From Pseudomonadota bacterium (lineage in GTDB: Bacteria > Pseudomonadota > Alphaproteobacteria > Reyranellales > Reyranellaceae), in contig JAEZIF010000185.1 of NCBI GenBank assembly GCA_023416135.1, positions 1 to 13,935 of the forward strand: DNA of 13,935 bases. Reading direction: 5' to 3'. Within the stretch, counting starts at the first letter, position 1. The number at the start of each line of letters is the position of its first letter. The position numbers and the translations under genes are program-made. This document shows, one piece after another, positions 1 to 8,227 of this stretch. The notes under the pieces are model-generated. The model did no database searches. It was given only the letters and a program-made list of their open reading frames with translations, and had not been told where the DNA came from.

Positions 1-127
1 AGCTCCTCCCGGAAACGACGACGTTCTGTTGTCTTGTAGTTCTTGGGACTCAACTGACGGCAAAGCGACTATCGGGCGTGCTTCGGGAGCGGTCAATAGC
101 AGCTGATGTGAAGAGCCGCGTGTCGGA
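1..127. other. Short non-coding stretch downstream of livF
   Basis: This left-edge segment follows the livF stop codon. I see no convincing open reading frame, no stem-loop followed by a T-tract, and no repeat. A terminator for the liv operon would be expected here, but none is obvious by eye. The segment may be the start of an intergenic region cut by the window edge. Confidence 0.4.
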
Positions 128-866
<739 letters not shown>

Positions 867-886
<20 letters not shown>

Positions 887-2669
887 TGACTACCTCCCGA
901 TGCGAACGGATCTCGTTGGGCGTGCCCGCGGCCAGCATCTTGCCGAGGTTGAGCACGGTCACGCGATCGCAGATGTCGAAGATGAGGTCGGCGTGATGCT
1001 CGACCAGCAATACACCAACTCCCTCGCGGCTGATTGCCTTGATGAGATTGCCGAGCCGGCGGATTTCTTCGGTCGACAGGCCGGCCGCCGGCTCGTCGAG
1101 CATCAGGAACGCCGGCCGCACCATCAGCGCCCGGGCGATCTCCATGAAGCGCAGCTCGCTGTGCTGCAGGCGATCGGCGCGCGCGTCGGCGAGCGATTCC
1201 AGGCCCACGGTGGCGAGCGCCTGCAATGCCGCCTCGCGCAGATGCTTCTCGTCTCGCCGGTGACGCGGCAGGGTCAGCATCGCCTCGGTGAAGCTCGCCT
1301 CGCCGTGCACAGTGCCGCCGATCATGACGTTCTCCAGCACCGAGGCGGCACCAACCAGGCGCGGCGTCTGGAAGGTGCGGGCGATACGGTGGTTGGCGCG
1401 GACCTGCGGCTGGTCGAACGGCAGGTCGGCGCCGTCCAGCTTCAGCGTACCGGCCTTGGGTCTGTAGTAGCCCGAGATGACGTTCAGTGTCGTGGTCTTG
1501 CCGCTGCCGTTCGGCCCGATGAGGCCATGCACCTCGCCCGAACGGATCTCGAGGTCGAGCCCGTCGATCGCCCGCACACCGCCGAAATGCAACGCGATGT
1601 CCTTGAGCACAATGCTGTGCTTGCCGTCCGTCCGGTCGAGCACGCGCTTCAGCAATTCCGTCCGCGGCACGATCTCGCGATGCTGAGTGAGCGGGCGCCG
1701 GTTCTTGAAATCAAGGAGGTCGGCGATACCGCCCGGCACCAGCAGCACGATCGCCAGCAGGAGCACGGCGTAGAGGAACGTCGACCACTGCACCAGCGGT
1801 GCCGCGAACTCGGGCAACGCCGTCAGGATGATGGTGCCCAGCACCGGCCCCAGGATCGAGCCGCGGCCGCCGATCAGGATGGCGATGAAGAACAGCACCG
1901 ACATCTCGAAGGTGAAGGCGTCGGGCGTGATGTAGGACTGCAGCGAGGCGAATAGCCCGCCGGCGACACCGCCGAGGGCGCCGGCCAGTACGAAGACCAT
2001 CATCAACAGCTTCGCCTTGGCGATGCCCGATGCCTCCGCCGCGACCTCGGCATCGCGGATCGCCACCAGCGCGCGGCCGTAGCGGCTCGAGCCGATATTG
2101 GCCGTCATCCAGGTCGCGAGCGCCGCCAGGATGAAGCAGAAATAGTAGAAGCCCCAGCCCGGCTCAAACGGCCACGGAAAGGTGGGGCCCGGCGTGCCGA
2201 CGCCGCCGCCGGTCACGTCCTTCCAGGCCAGCGCGACCTGGGTGACGATGGTGGCGAAGCCCAGCGTCGTCATGGCGAAGTAGAAGGTGCGCAGCCTGAG
2301 CGCGGGAAGGCCGACGATGACGCCGAATATGGCGCCCATGACGCCGCCCGCCACCAGCGCGAGGTAAGGGTTCCACTCCGCACCGATGCGGCCCGCAGCC
2401 AACGCCGCCGTCGTGTAGGCGCCGAGCGTCAGCATCGACACCCAGCCGATGGCGATCTGGCCGGCGTAGCCGACGACGAGGTTAAGGCCAGCCGACAGGA
2501 CCCAGTAGATGTAGGCGCGCTGGGCAATGACGCCGATGTAGGAGTCGTCGAGCAACGGCAGCAGCAGCCCGACGAGCCCGAGCAGGATCCACGAGATCTT
2601 GCCCTCGAGCTTGCCGAGCCAGGAAGTGCCGGCCGTACGCGCCGGCGTGGAGGCGGTGGCGTCGGTCAC
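867..2669 (-). CDS. livM-livG: LivM-LivG fusion: ABC permease with C-terminal ATPase
   Basis: This is a 600-residue fusion of the LivM permease (about residues 25-320, several hydrophobic segments) and a LivG-type ATPase (about 350-600), joined by a short polar linker at about 320-350. The permease half shows the coupling-loop region RYGRALVAIRDAEVAAEASG (196-215), typical of LivM. The ATPase half has Walker A GPNGSGKTT (385-393), Q-loop RTFQ (431-434), Walker B FLMLDEP (521-527) and H-loop histidine H558. Its ABC signature is degenerate: LQHSE at 501-505 replaces LSGGQ. I checked this against the bases at 1155-1169. The GTG start at 2669 lies 7 bases after AGGAG and 10 bases after the livH stop. 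LivM-LivG fusions occur in proteobacterial LIV systems, so the fusion is probably genuine. It works with LivH, LivF and the periplasmic LivK. Confidence 0.92.
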
Positions 2670-2679
2670 GGCACCACTC

Positions 2680-3549
2680 CTACACGCGTCGTGCCGCCGA
2701 CGCGCCGGCCAGCCCCTCGGGCCTGAGCAGCAGCACGACGATGAACACGGCGAACACTGCGACCGCGGCGAAGATGCCGCCGACCAGGAAGTTCGCCGCC
2801 TGCTGGAAGAGGCCGAGGGCCAGGCCGCCGACCACCGCGCCGCGATTGGAACCCATGCCGCCCAGCGCCACCGGCACGAAGCCGTAGAAGTTCAGGATCG
2901 CCTGGTTGCCGATGAAGGCCAAGAGCATCTGCGCGCCGGTGAAACCCGCCAGCGTCCCGATGACGCCGGCAAGGGCAAAGCTCGCCATCCTGAGCCGCGT
3001 CTCGGGCAGGCCGAGCGCGCGGGCGGCGTAGCTGTCCTCGGCAATCGCGAGAAAGGCGCGGCCGATCAGTGTCCGGCGATAAAGGAACTCGAGGCCAGCG
3101 ATGGTGACGATGCAGGCCAGCACCGGCAGCCAGAACTTCTGGTCGACGATGCCCAGGATCGAGTTCGCGTCGATCGGGATCAGCACGGGGAAAGGATACG
3201 CTTCCGTGCCGTACTCGATGGCCGTCACCTGCTGGATCATCAGCGCGAAGGCCAGGGTCGACAGGACGTAGAGGTGCTGCTCGATGCTCTTCAGCACCGG
3301 CCGCACGGTCAGGATCTCGGTGACGAGGCCGAGCACGGCCCCGCACGCCAGCACCAGCACGAACCCCAACACGGCGTTCATGCCCCAATCCTTGATGAAG
3401 AGCGCGCCCAGCACACCGCCCAGCATCCCCAGCATGCCCGCGGTGAAGCTGAACACACGCGACGCCGAGAACATCACGTTGTACGTGACGCCGATCAGTG
3501 CGTAGACCGCTCCTACCGCAAGGCCGTAGGAGATGATGGATTGCAACAC
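2680..3549 (-). CDS. livH: LivH-type ABC transporter permease
   Basis: This is an inner-membrane permease of the LIV/HAAT importer family, 289 residues from the chosen start. Several hydrophobic segments span the whole chain. A cytoplasmic coupling loop of the form IGRAFLAIAEDSYAARALGL (about residues 162-181) precedes the last membrane segments, and the C-terminus has the usual LLLRPEGL. I chose the GTG at 3549 because GGAGG lies 7 bases upstream and the protein then begins MLQSIISYGL, the typical LivH opening. The frame extends up to a GTG at 3576, but that adds a hydrophilic nonapeptide with no better ribosome site. The partner permease is the LivM half of the next gene. A 69-base gap separates it from livK, longer than the other gaps in the operon. 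Confidence 0.92.
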   Translation of the reverse strand: MLQSIISYGLAVGAVYALIGVTYNVMFSASRVFSFTAGMLGMLGGVLGALFIKDWGMNAVLGFVLVLACGAVLGLVTEILTVRPVLKSIEQHLYVLSTLAFALMIQQVTAIEYGTEAYPFPVLIPIDANSILGIVDQKFWLPVLACIVTIAGLEFLYRRTLIGRAFLAIAEDSYAARALGLPETRLRMASFALAGVIGTLAGFTGAQMLLAFIGNQAILNFYGFVPVALGGMGSNRGAVVGGLALGLFQQAANFLVGGIFAAVAVFAVFIVVLLLRPEGLAGASAARRV

Positions 3550-3618
3550 GAACGAACCTCCGGCCCTGCAGGCCACCTCCCAACGCTCACGCGTGGGGAA
3601 GAACGCTCACTTGACGCA

Positions 3619-4812
3619 CTACGAGCTGTAACCCGGGGCGACGTTGAAGGCGCCGTCCTTGAGCGAGTTGACCTCGCACATGACGACTTCGTTGTCGGGG
3701 AAGCCGTTGTGCTCCTGCGGCGTCCACGTGACGGTGCCGTAGATGCCCGGCCTGTCCTTGATCTTGTTCATGTAGCCGACGATGTCGTCGCTCTTCGTGC
3801 CGACAGCCTTGAACGTGTCGGCCATCACGAACGCGCTGTCCCAGCCCAGGGCCACCCACCAGAGCAGTGTGTCGCTGAATTCGATCTTGGCCTTCTTGAG
3901 CCGCTCGACGAACTCTTCTGCCTTGGGCAGCAGCTTGCCGTTGATGTAGCAGACCTGCCGGAAATTGTTCGAGTAGACCTTGTTCCAGTACTCGGGCTTC
4001 TCGAGCAGGGCTTTGGTCTGGCCGGAACCGAGCGTCGTCTGGCCAACGATCGGCACGTCCCAGTTCATGGCACCGCGCGTGTTGCAGATGCGCGACAGGA
4101 AGCCGGCGTTGACGCTCCACGGCATGATGACCTGGGCGCCGGCGCTCTGCATGCGCAGGAGCTCGGGCTTGAGGTCGGGGTTCGCGGCATCAACGTGGTT
4201 GGTGTAGACGACGTCGGCGCCCATCGCCTTGAGCATCGGCACATAGGTGTTGGCCGAGGCAGTGCCGTAGCCGGTGGTGTCGCTGATCACCGCCACCTTC
4301 TTCAGCTTGAGCACGTTCACCACGTAGTTGTTTGCGCCCTTGCCGATCTGCGTGTTGGTCGGCGCGATGCGATAGGCCATCGGATACTTCTTGACGTCGA
4401 TCAGCTCGTCGACCCAGCACGGATGCAGCATCGGTACCTTGTCGCGCGCGATCAGCGGCGTCGCCGCCAGCGCCTCGCCCGAATTCACCGGCCCGAAGAT
4501 CATCGCGACCTTCTGGCGCTGCGTCAGCTCGGCCACGGCGTTCACCGCCTTGGTGGGATCGCTCTGCGTGTCGCGGCTGACCAGCTCGATCTTGCGACCC
4601 TTGATGCCGCCCGAATTGTTGATTTCCTCGACGCCGAGCTGGACCCCGCGGTTGATGCCGACGCCGGTCGACGACGACGGCCCGGTGAGCGCCGGCAGGT
4701 AGCCGATGCGGATCGGCTCGTTCTGGGCGATGACAGGGGCCGCGAGCCCGGATGTTAGCGATACCATTCCGGCGGCTGAACCGGTCAGCACTGTACGACG
4801 CTTGATCGACAT
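3619..4812 (-). CDS. livK: Periplasmic substrate-binding protein of LIV-type ABC importer
   Basis: This 397-residue type 1 periplasmic binding protein (Peripla_BP_6/Leu-Ile-Val-binding class) captures the substrate for the LivH/LivM permease. The N-terminus MSIKRRTVLTGSAAGM is a signal peptide with a twin-arginine-like RR at 5-6, a hydrophobic stretch to about 27, and likely cleavage near VIA-Q (residue 29/30). The mature start PIRIGYLPALTGP and the segment GVQLGVEEINNSGGIKGRKI (57-76) are typical of the family. The ATG at 4812 is preceded by GGAGGA. An upstream in-frame ATG at 4827 overlaps that ribosome site and is less likely. It is the first gene of the operon. The substrate is unknown: relatives bind branched-chain amino acids, urea, short amides or aromatic acids. 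Confidence 0.92.
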   Translation of the reverse strand: MSIKRRTVLTGSAAGMVSLTSGLAAPVIAQNEPIRIGYLPALTGPSSSTGVGINRGVQLGVEEINNSGGIKGRKIELVSRDTQSDPTKAVNAVAELTQRQKVAMIFGPVNSGEALAATPLIARDKVPMLHPCWVDELIDVKKYPMAYRIAPTNTQIGKGANNYVVNVLKLKKVAVISDTTGYGTASANTYVPMLKAMGADVVYTNHVDAANPDLKPELLRMQSAGAQVIMPWSVNAGFLSRICNTRGAMNWDVPIVGQTTLGSGQTKALLEKPEYWNKVYSNNFRQVCYINGKLLPKAEEFVERLKKAKIEFSDTLLWWVALGWDSAFVMADTFKAVGTKSDDIVGYMNKIKDRPGIYGTVTWTPQEHNGFPDNEVVMCEVNSLKDGAFNVAPGYSS

Positions 4813-4871
4813 GTTTCCTCCACACACCCTTTGGGTATTGTCGCACTTACGGCGCTTACTTTGGCGAGGAG

Positions 4872-4899
4872 CCTATCGCTCCCGCCCGACCGCGGTCAA
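4872..4899 (-). promoter_or_regulatory. Candidate promoter of the liv operon
   Basis: On the minus strand, TTGACC (complement of 4894-4899) is followed after 16 bases by GATAGG (complement of 4872-4877). The -35 element is a good sigma-70-like match and the -10 is weak (three of six). It lies about 60-85 bases upstream of the livK start, in the 118-base gap after gntK. This is a reading by eye, and the true start site could lie elsewhere in the gap. Confidence 0.35.
4888..4897. promoter_or_regulatory. Perfect palindrome overlapping the livK -35 element
   Basis: GACCGCGGTC is a perfect 10-base inverted repeat that overlaps the candidate -35 hexamer of the liv operon. Its position suits an operator for a dimeric regulator. 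In GC-rich DNA a 10-base palindrome can arise by chance, so this is only a suggestion. Confidence 0.25.
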
Positions 4900-4930
4900 T
4901 GCGGCTCGCATATCGGCCCAGTTCTGACCG

Positions 4931-5485
4931 CTACGCGGGCTCCGATTTCAATTCTGGCGGCAATCGCCGCAGGATCTCGTCGGCGATCTCGGCCGGCGTG
5001 CCACCGACATCGACACTGATTGCGCGCTCCTCCGGCAAGGGCTCCTGCAGGGTGGCGAACCGGTTGTCGAGCAATGCGGTCGGCATGAAGTGACCCTTGC
5101 GCGCTGCCATGCGCCGGCCGATCAGCTCGCGCGGCCCCTGAGATGGACCAGGCCGACGTCGGGCCGATCGCCGACGATGATGTCGCGATAGGCGCGTTTC
5201 AGCGCCGAGCAGGTGACCACGCCCGCTTCACCATTGCTGCGCCAGGCGTCGATGCGGCCGGCGATCCGCCGCAGCCAGGGCGCCCGGTCGGCATCGGTCA
5301 ACGGCACGCCGGCCCTCATCTTGGCGACGTTCTCGGGCGGATGCAAAGCGTCGCCTTCCTGGTAGTGCCAGCCCAGCCGCTCGGCCAGCAGGCTGCCGAC
5401 CGTGGTCTTGCCGGAACCCGCCCCCCATGATGACCAGGACCCTGAGCGGGGCCATCGGGCGGTTGTGAGCAGCATGCCGGTCCAT
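4931..5485 (-). pseudogene. gntK: Gluconokinase, broken by two frameshifts
   Basis: Gluconokinase phosphorylates gluconate to 6-phosphogluconate with ATP. The gene is readable along its whole length but changes frame twice. The start (ATG 5485, or ATG 5453-5455 giving MAPLRVLVIMG) leads into the P-loop. There a G-run (complement of about 5416-5428) is 2 bases short of the expected MGVSGSGKTT coding, and the frame shifts. The next section has GSGKTTVGSLLAERLGW, the family hallmark GDALHPPENVAKM, and CSALKRAYRD. Near 5128-5139, just after VHLRG, one more base is missing. The original frame then resumes with RELIGRRMAARKGHFMPT and TLQEPLPEE, ending at a TAG (4931-4933). The total loss is 3 bases and the length (about 174 codons) is normal. 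Both breaks are in G/C-rich runs, so sequencing error is as likely as real decay. It is divergent from fgd. Confidence 0.8.
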
Positions 5486-5529
5486 TAAGACTTCGCCTGA
5501 TCCCGCCTCTCCATAAGGAAGCATCACCC
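5486..5529. promoter_or_regulatory. Divergent gntK-fgd intergenic region
   Basis: Only 44 bases (74 if gntK starts at 5455) separate the divergent gntK and fgd starts, so both promoters must lie here or overlap the gntK 5' end. It carries AAGGA at 5515-5519, the probable ribosome site for the fgd GTG. A weak plus-strand pair, TTGTGA (5463-5468) and TAAGAC (5486-5491) with a 17-base spacer, is the best promoter I can see. Its -10 matches only three positions. Confidence 0.3.
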
Positions 5530-6534
5530 GTGCTCAAGCTCGGATACAAGGCGTCGGCCGAACAATTCGCGCCCGGCAAGCTGCTCGACTTCTCGGTCCA
5601 TGCCGAGCAGGCCGGGTTCGAATCGGTGTTCGTCAGCGACCATTTCCAGCCGTGGAAGCACATCGACGGCCATGCACCCAATTCGGTGGCCTGGCTTGGC
5701 GCGCTGGGCGCCCGTACCTCGAAGGTCGCCATCGGCACCAGCGTCCTGACACCCACCTTCCGCTATCACCCCTCGATCGTGGCCCAGGCCTTCGGCACCC
5801 TGGGCTCGATGTTCCCCGGGCGGGTCATTTTGGGCATCGGCACCGGCGAATCGCTGAACGAGGTGCCGTCGACCGGCCAGGCCTGGCCAGAGTTCAAGGA
5901 GCGCTTCGCCCGACTGCGCGAGGCGGTGAACCTGATCCGCACGCTGTGGCGCGGCGAGCGCATCACCTTCGAGGGCGAGTACTACAAGACCGAGAAGGCG
6001 ACCATCTATGACCGGCCCGACGTCGAGGTGCCGATCTATGTGGCCGCTGCCGGAGCACTGGTGGCGAAGTACGCCGGCCGCCAGGGCGACGGCTTCATCT
6101 GCACCAGCGGCAAGAAGCGCGAGCTCTACACCGAGACGCTGCTGCCCAAGGTCGCCGAGGGCATTGCCGCGGCTGGCGAGCGCAAGCAGCCCTACGATCG
6201 CATGATCGAAGTGAAGGTGTCGTTCGATACCGACAAGGAGCGTGCGCTGCAGGACACACGCCATTGGGCGGCGCTGGCCCTGACGCCCGAGGAGAAGATG
6301 TCGGTCGAGGATCCCGTCGAGATGCAGCGCCTGGCCGACGCCCTGCCGCTCGAGCGCGCGGCCAGCCGCTGGATCGTGTCCAGCGATCCCGAGGAGCAGG
6401 TCGAGAAGATCGGCTACTACGTCGGCCTGGGATTCAACCACCTCGTCTTCCACGCGCCCGGTCCCGACCAGGCCCGCTTCCTCGATCTCTACGGCAAGGA
6501 AGTCCTGCCGCGGTTGCGCAAGCGTTTCGGATGA
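5530..6534 (+). CDS. fgd: F420-dependent glucose-6-phosphate dehydrogenase (FGD)
   Basis: FGD oxidises glucose-6-phosphate to 6-phosphogluconolactone and reduces coenzyme F420 to F420H2. The 334-residue protein is a luciferase-like TIM barrel, and from memory it follows Mycobacterium tuberculosis FGD1 (336 residues) almost throughout. Shared stretches are LGYKASAEQFAP (4-15), SDHFQPW (36-42), GTSVLTPTFRY (69-79), GTGESLNE (104-111), AWPEFKERFARLRE (118-131), GDGFICTSGK (186-195) and NHLVFHAPG (303-311). The FGD1 active-site residues Asp39, His40, Trp44 and Glu109 correspond to D37, H38, W42 and E107. The phosphate-binding Lys198, Lys259 and Arg283 correspond to K195, K256 and R280. The start is GTG at 5530, with AAGGA 10 bases upstream. 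The stop overlaps the cofE start (ATGA). A related F420-dependent sugar-phosphate dehydrogenase is the main alternative. Confidence 0.9.
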   Translation: MLKLGYKASAEQFAPGKLLDFSVHAEQAGFESVFVSDHFQPWKHIDGHAPNSVAWLGALGARTSKVAIGTSVLTPTFRYHPSIVAQAFGTLGSMFPGRVILGIGTGESLNEVPSTGQAWPEFKERFARLREAVNLIRTLWRGERITFEGEYYKTEKATIYDRPDVEVPIYVAAAGALVAKYAGRQGDGFICTSGKKRELYTETLLPKVAEGIAAAGERKQPYDRMIEVKVSFDTDKERALQDTRHWAALALTPEEKMSVEDPVEMQRLADALPLERAASRWIVSSDPEEQVEKIGYYVGLGFNHLVFHAPGPDQARFLDLYGKEVLPRLRKRFG

Positions 6535-7301
6535 GCGTCGCCAGGCTGGAACTGCTGGCGATTCCGGGCCTGCCGATGATCAAGGCAGGCGACGATCTGG
6601 CGGTCCTCTTGGCCGAGGGCGTTTTGCGCGCCGGGCTGAAGCCGCAAAAGGGCGACGTGCTGGCACTCGCCCAGAAGATCGTCTCCAAAGCCGAAGGCCG
6701 CAGTATCGAGCTCGCGAGCGTAAAGCCGTCCGAGCGCGCCGTCGTCCTGGCCGCCGAGGTGCAGAAGGATCCGCGGCTGGTCGAGCTTATTCTGTCCGAG
6801 TCTGTCCGCGTGGTCCGCTCGCGGCCCAACGTGCTGATCGTCGAGCATCGCCTGGGCTTCGTCATGGCCAATGCCGGAATCGACCAGTCCAATGTCGGCC
6901 CGACCGACGGTGTCGAACGTGCGCTGCTGCTGCCGGTCGATCCCGACGGCAGCGCCAACAGGATTCGCGCGCGCCTCGGCGAACTTTTGGGCACCGCACC
7001 CGCCGTCATCATCACCGACAGCTTCGGCCGGGCGTGGCGGCGCGGCACGCAGGGCATCGCCATCGGCGCCGCCGGCCTGCCCGCCCTGCTCGACCTGCGC
7101 GGCAATCCCGACCTGTTCGGCCGCACGCTCCAGGTCAGCATCTCGGGCTTTGCCGACGAGATCGCGGCCGCCGCCTCGCTAGTCCAGGGCCAGGGCAACG
7201 AATCTCAGCCCGCCATCCTTGTGCGCGGCCTCAGCTGGAATGCGCCCGACAACCCGGCCTCCGAACTCGTGCGGCCCGCAGCCGAGGACATGTTCCGGTG
7301 A
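6531..7301 (+). CDS. cofE: Coenzyme F420-0:L-glutamate ligase CofE
   Basis: CofE adds L-glutamate residues to F420-0 with GTP, giving the polyglutamate tail of F420. The protein has 256 residues from the ATG at 6531. Family motifs seen are AGDDLAVLL (19-27), KIVSKAEGR (49-57), ANAGIDQSNV (113-122) and the metal/nucleotide region ITDSFGRAWRRGTQGIAIG (161-179). The frame is open upstream to 6264, but the ATG at 6531 overlaps the fgd TGA as ATGA and gives the normal CofE N-terminus. It is single-domain: mycobacterial FbiB is about 450 residues because of an extra C-terminal nitroreductase-like domain that is absent here. It ends in a GTGA overlap with cofD. Confidence 0.93.
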   Translation: MSVARLELLAIPGLPMIKAGDDLAVLLAEGVLRAGLKPQKGDVLALAQKIVSKAEGRSIELASVKPSERAVVLAAEVQKDPRLVELILSESVRVVRSRPNVLIVEHRLGFVMANAGIDQSNVGPTDGVERALLLPVDPDGSANRIRARLGELLGTAPAVIITDSFGRAWRRGTQGIAIGAAGLPALLDLRGNPDLFGRTLQVSISGFADEIAAAASLVQGQGNESQPAILVRGLSWNAPDNPASELVRPAAEDMFR

Positions 7302-8227
7302 GCAAGGGACTGGTCGTCGCCCTGTCCGGCGGTGTCGGCGGGGCCAAGCTGGCTTTGGGCCTGAGCCGCGTGCTGCCGCCTGACGAGCTTCTGATCGTCG
7401 CCAACACCGGCGACGACTTCGAGCATCTCGGTCTGAAGATCTGTCCCGACATCGACACGCTTACCTACGTGCTGGCCGGTCTCGACAACACCGAGCAGGG
7501 CTGGGGCCGGCGCGACGAAACATGGTCGTTCATGGCGACCATCGCCTCCGTGGGGGGTGCCGACTGGTTCCGCCTGGGCGATCGCGATCTTGCCATGCAT
7601 ATCGAGCGCACGCGCCGATTGCGCGCGGGCGAGACACTGTCGCAGATCACCGCCGACATCACCCGTCGGCTCGGCATCGCCCATCGTATCCTGCCGATGA
7701 GCGACGATCCCGTGCCGACGCGGGTGCGGAGCGACGACGGCTGGATCGACTTCCAGGACTATTTCGTACGCCAGCAGTGCCGGCCTGTCGTGCGCGAACT
7801 GGTGTTCGAAGGCGCGGCCCAGGCGCGGCCACAACGGGAGGTCACTGAGGCTCTGGACGGCAAGGTGCGCGCCGTCGTGATCTGCCCGTCCAACCCCTTC
7901 ATCAGCATCGAGCCGATCCTTGCCGTGCCGGGCATGCGCGCCGCGATCGAAGGCGCCGGTGCACCTGTCGTGGCGATCTCGCCCAACGTCGGCGGCAAGG
8001 CGGTGAAGGGGCCGACGGCAAAGATGCTGCAGGAGCTCGGCCTTGCCGTGACCTCCGCTTCCGTTGCAAACCGCTACGGCAAGCTTCTGGACGGCTACAT
8101 CGTCGATCGGGGCGACGCCGAGGGTGTGCCCGGCAAAGTCCATGTCGCTCCTACTCTGATGACCAGCGTCGCCGACAAGGAAGCCCTGGCGCGCACCGTT
8201 CTCTCCTTTGCGGATTCCCTTTCGTGA
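7298..8227 (+). CDS. cofD: Phospho-L-lactate/phosphoenolpyruvyl transferase CofD (FbiA)
   Basis: CofD transfers the phospho-acid moiety from the GDP-linked intermediate made by CofC to Fo, giving F420-0 or dehydro-F420-0. The 309-residue length is normal. Motifs are ALSGGVGGAKLALGL (8-22), VANTGDDFEHLGLKICPDIDT (nucleotide and Fo side, 34-54), ILPMSDD (131-137), CPSNPFISIEPIL (196-208) and ISPNVGGKAVKGPTAKML (227-244). These match the FbiA/CofD family. The GTG at 7298 overlaps the cofE stop as GTGA. The frame extends up to 7034, but that would overlap cofE heavily. The gene ends in a GTGA overlap with cofC, so its supply of substrate is coupled to CofC translation. Confidence 0.94.
   Translation: MSKGLVVALSGGVGGAKLALGLSRVLPPDELLIVANTGDDFEHLGLKICPDIDTLTYVLAGLDNTEQGWGRRDETWSFMATIASVGGADWFRLGDRDLAMHIERTRRLRAGETLSQITADITRRLGIAHRILPMSDDPVPTRVRSDDGWIDFQDYFVRQQCRPVVRELVFEGAAQARPQREVTEALDGKVRAVVICPSNPFISIEPILAVPGMRAAIEGAGAPVVAISPNVGGKAVKGPTAKMLQELGLAVTSASVANRYGKLLDGYIVDRGDAEGVPGKVHVAPTLMTSVADKEALARTVLSFADSLS

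Noticed and set aside
2599..4758. 719-codon open frame on the plus strand
   Set aside because: It lies antisense to livH and livK, is rich in His, Arg, Asp and Gln as expected of a GC-rich shadow frame, and resembles no family.
6264..6530. N-terminal extension of cofE
   Set aside because: It would overlap most of the fgd 3' end. The ATGA overlap start gives the normal CofE N-terminus.
7034..7297. N-terminal extension of cofD
   Set aside because: The Arg/Pro-rich sequence overlaps cofE. The GTG at 7298 gives the standard GGVGGAK opening.
7205..8143. 312-codon minus-strand frame opposite cofD
   Set aside because: It is a shadow frame. cofD on the plus strand carries all family motifs.
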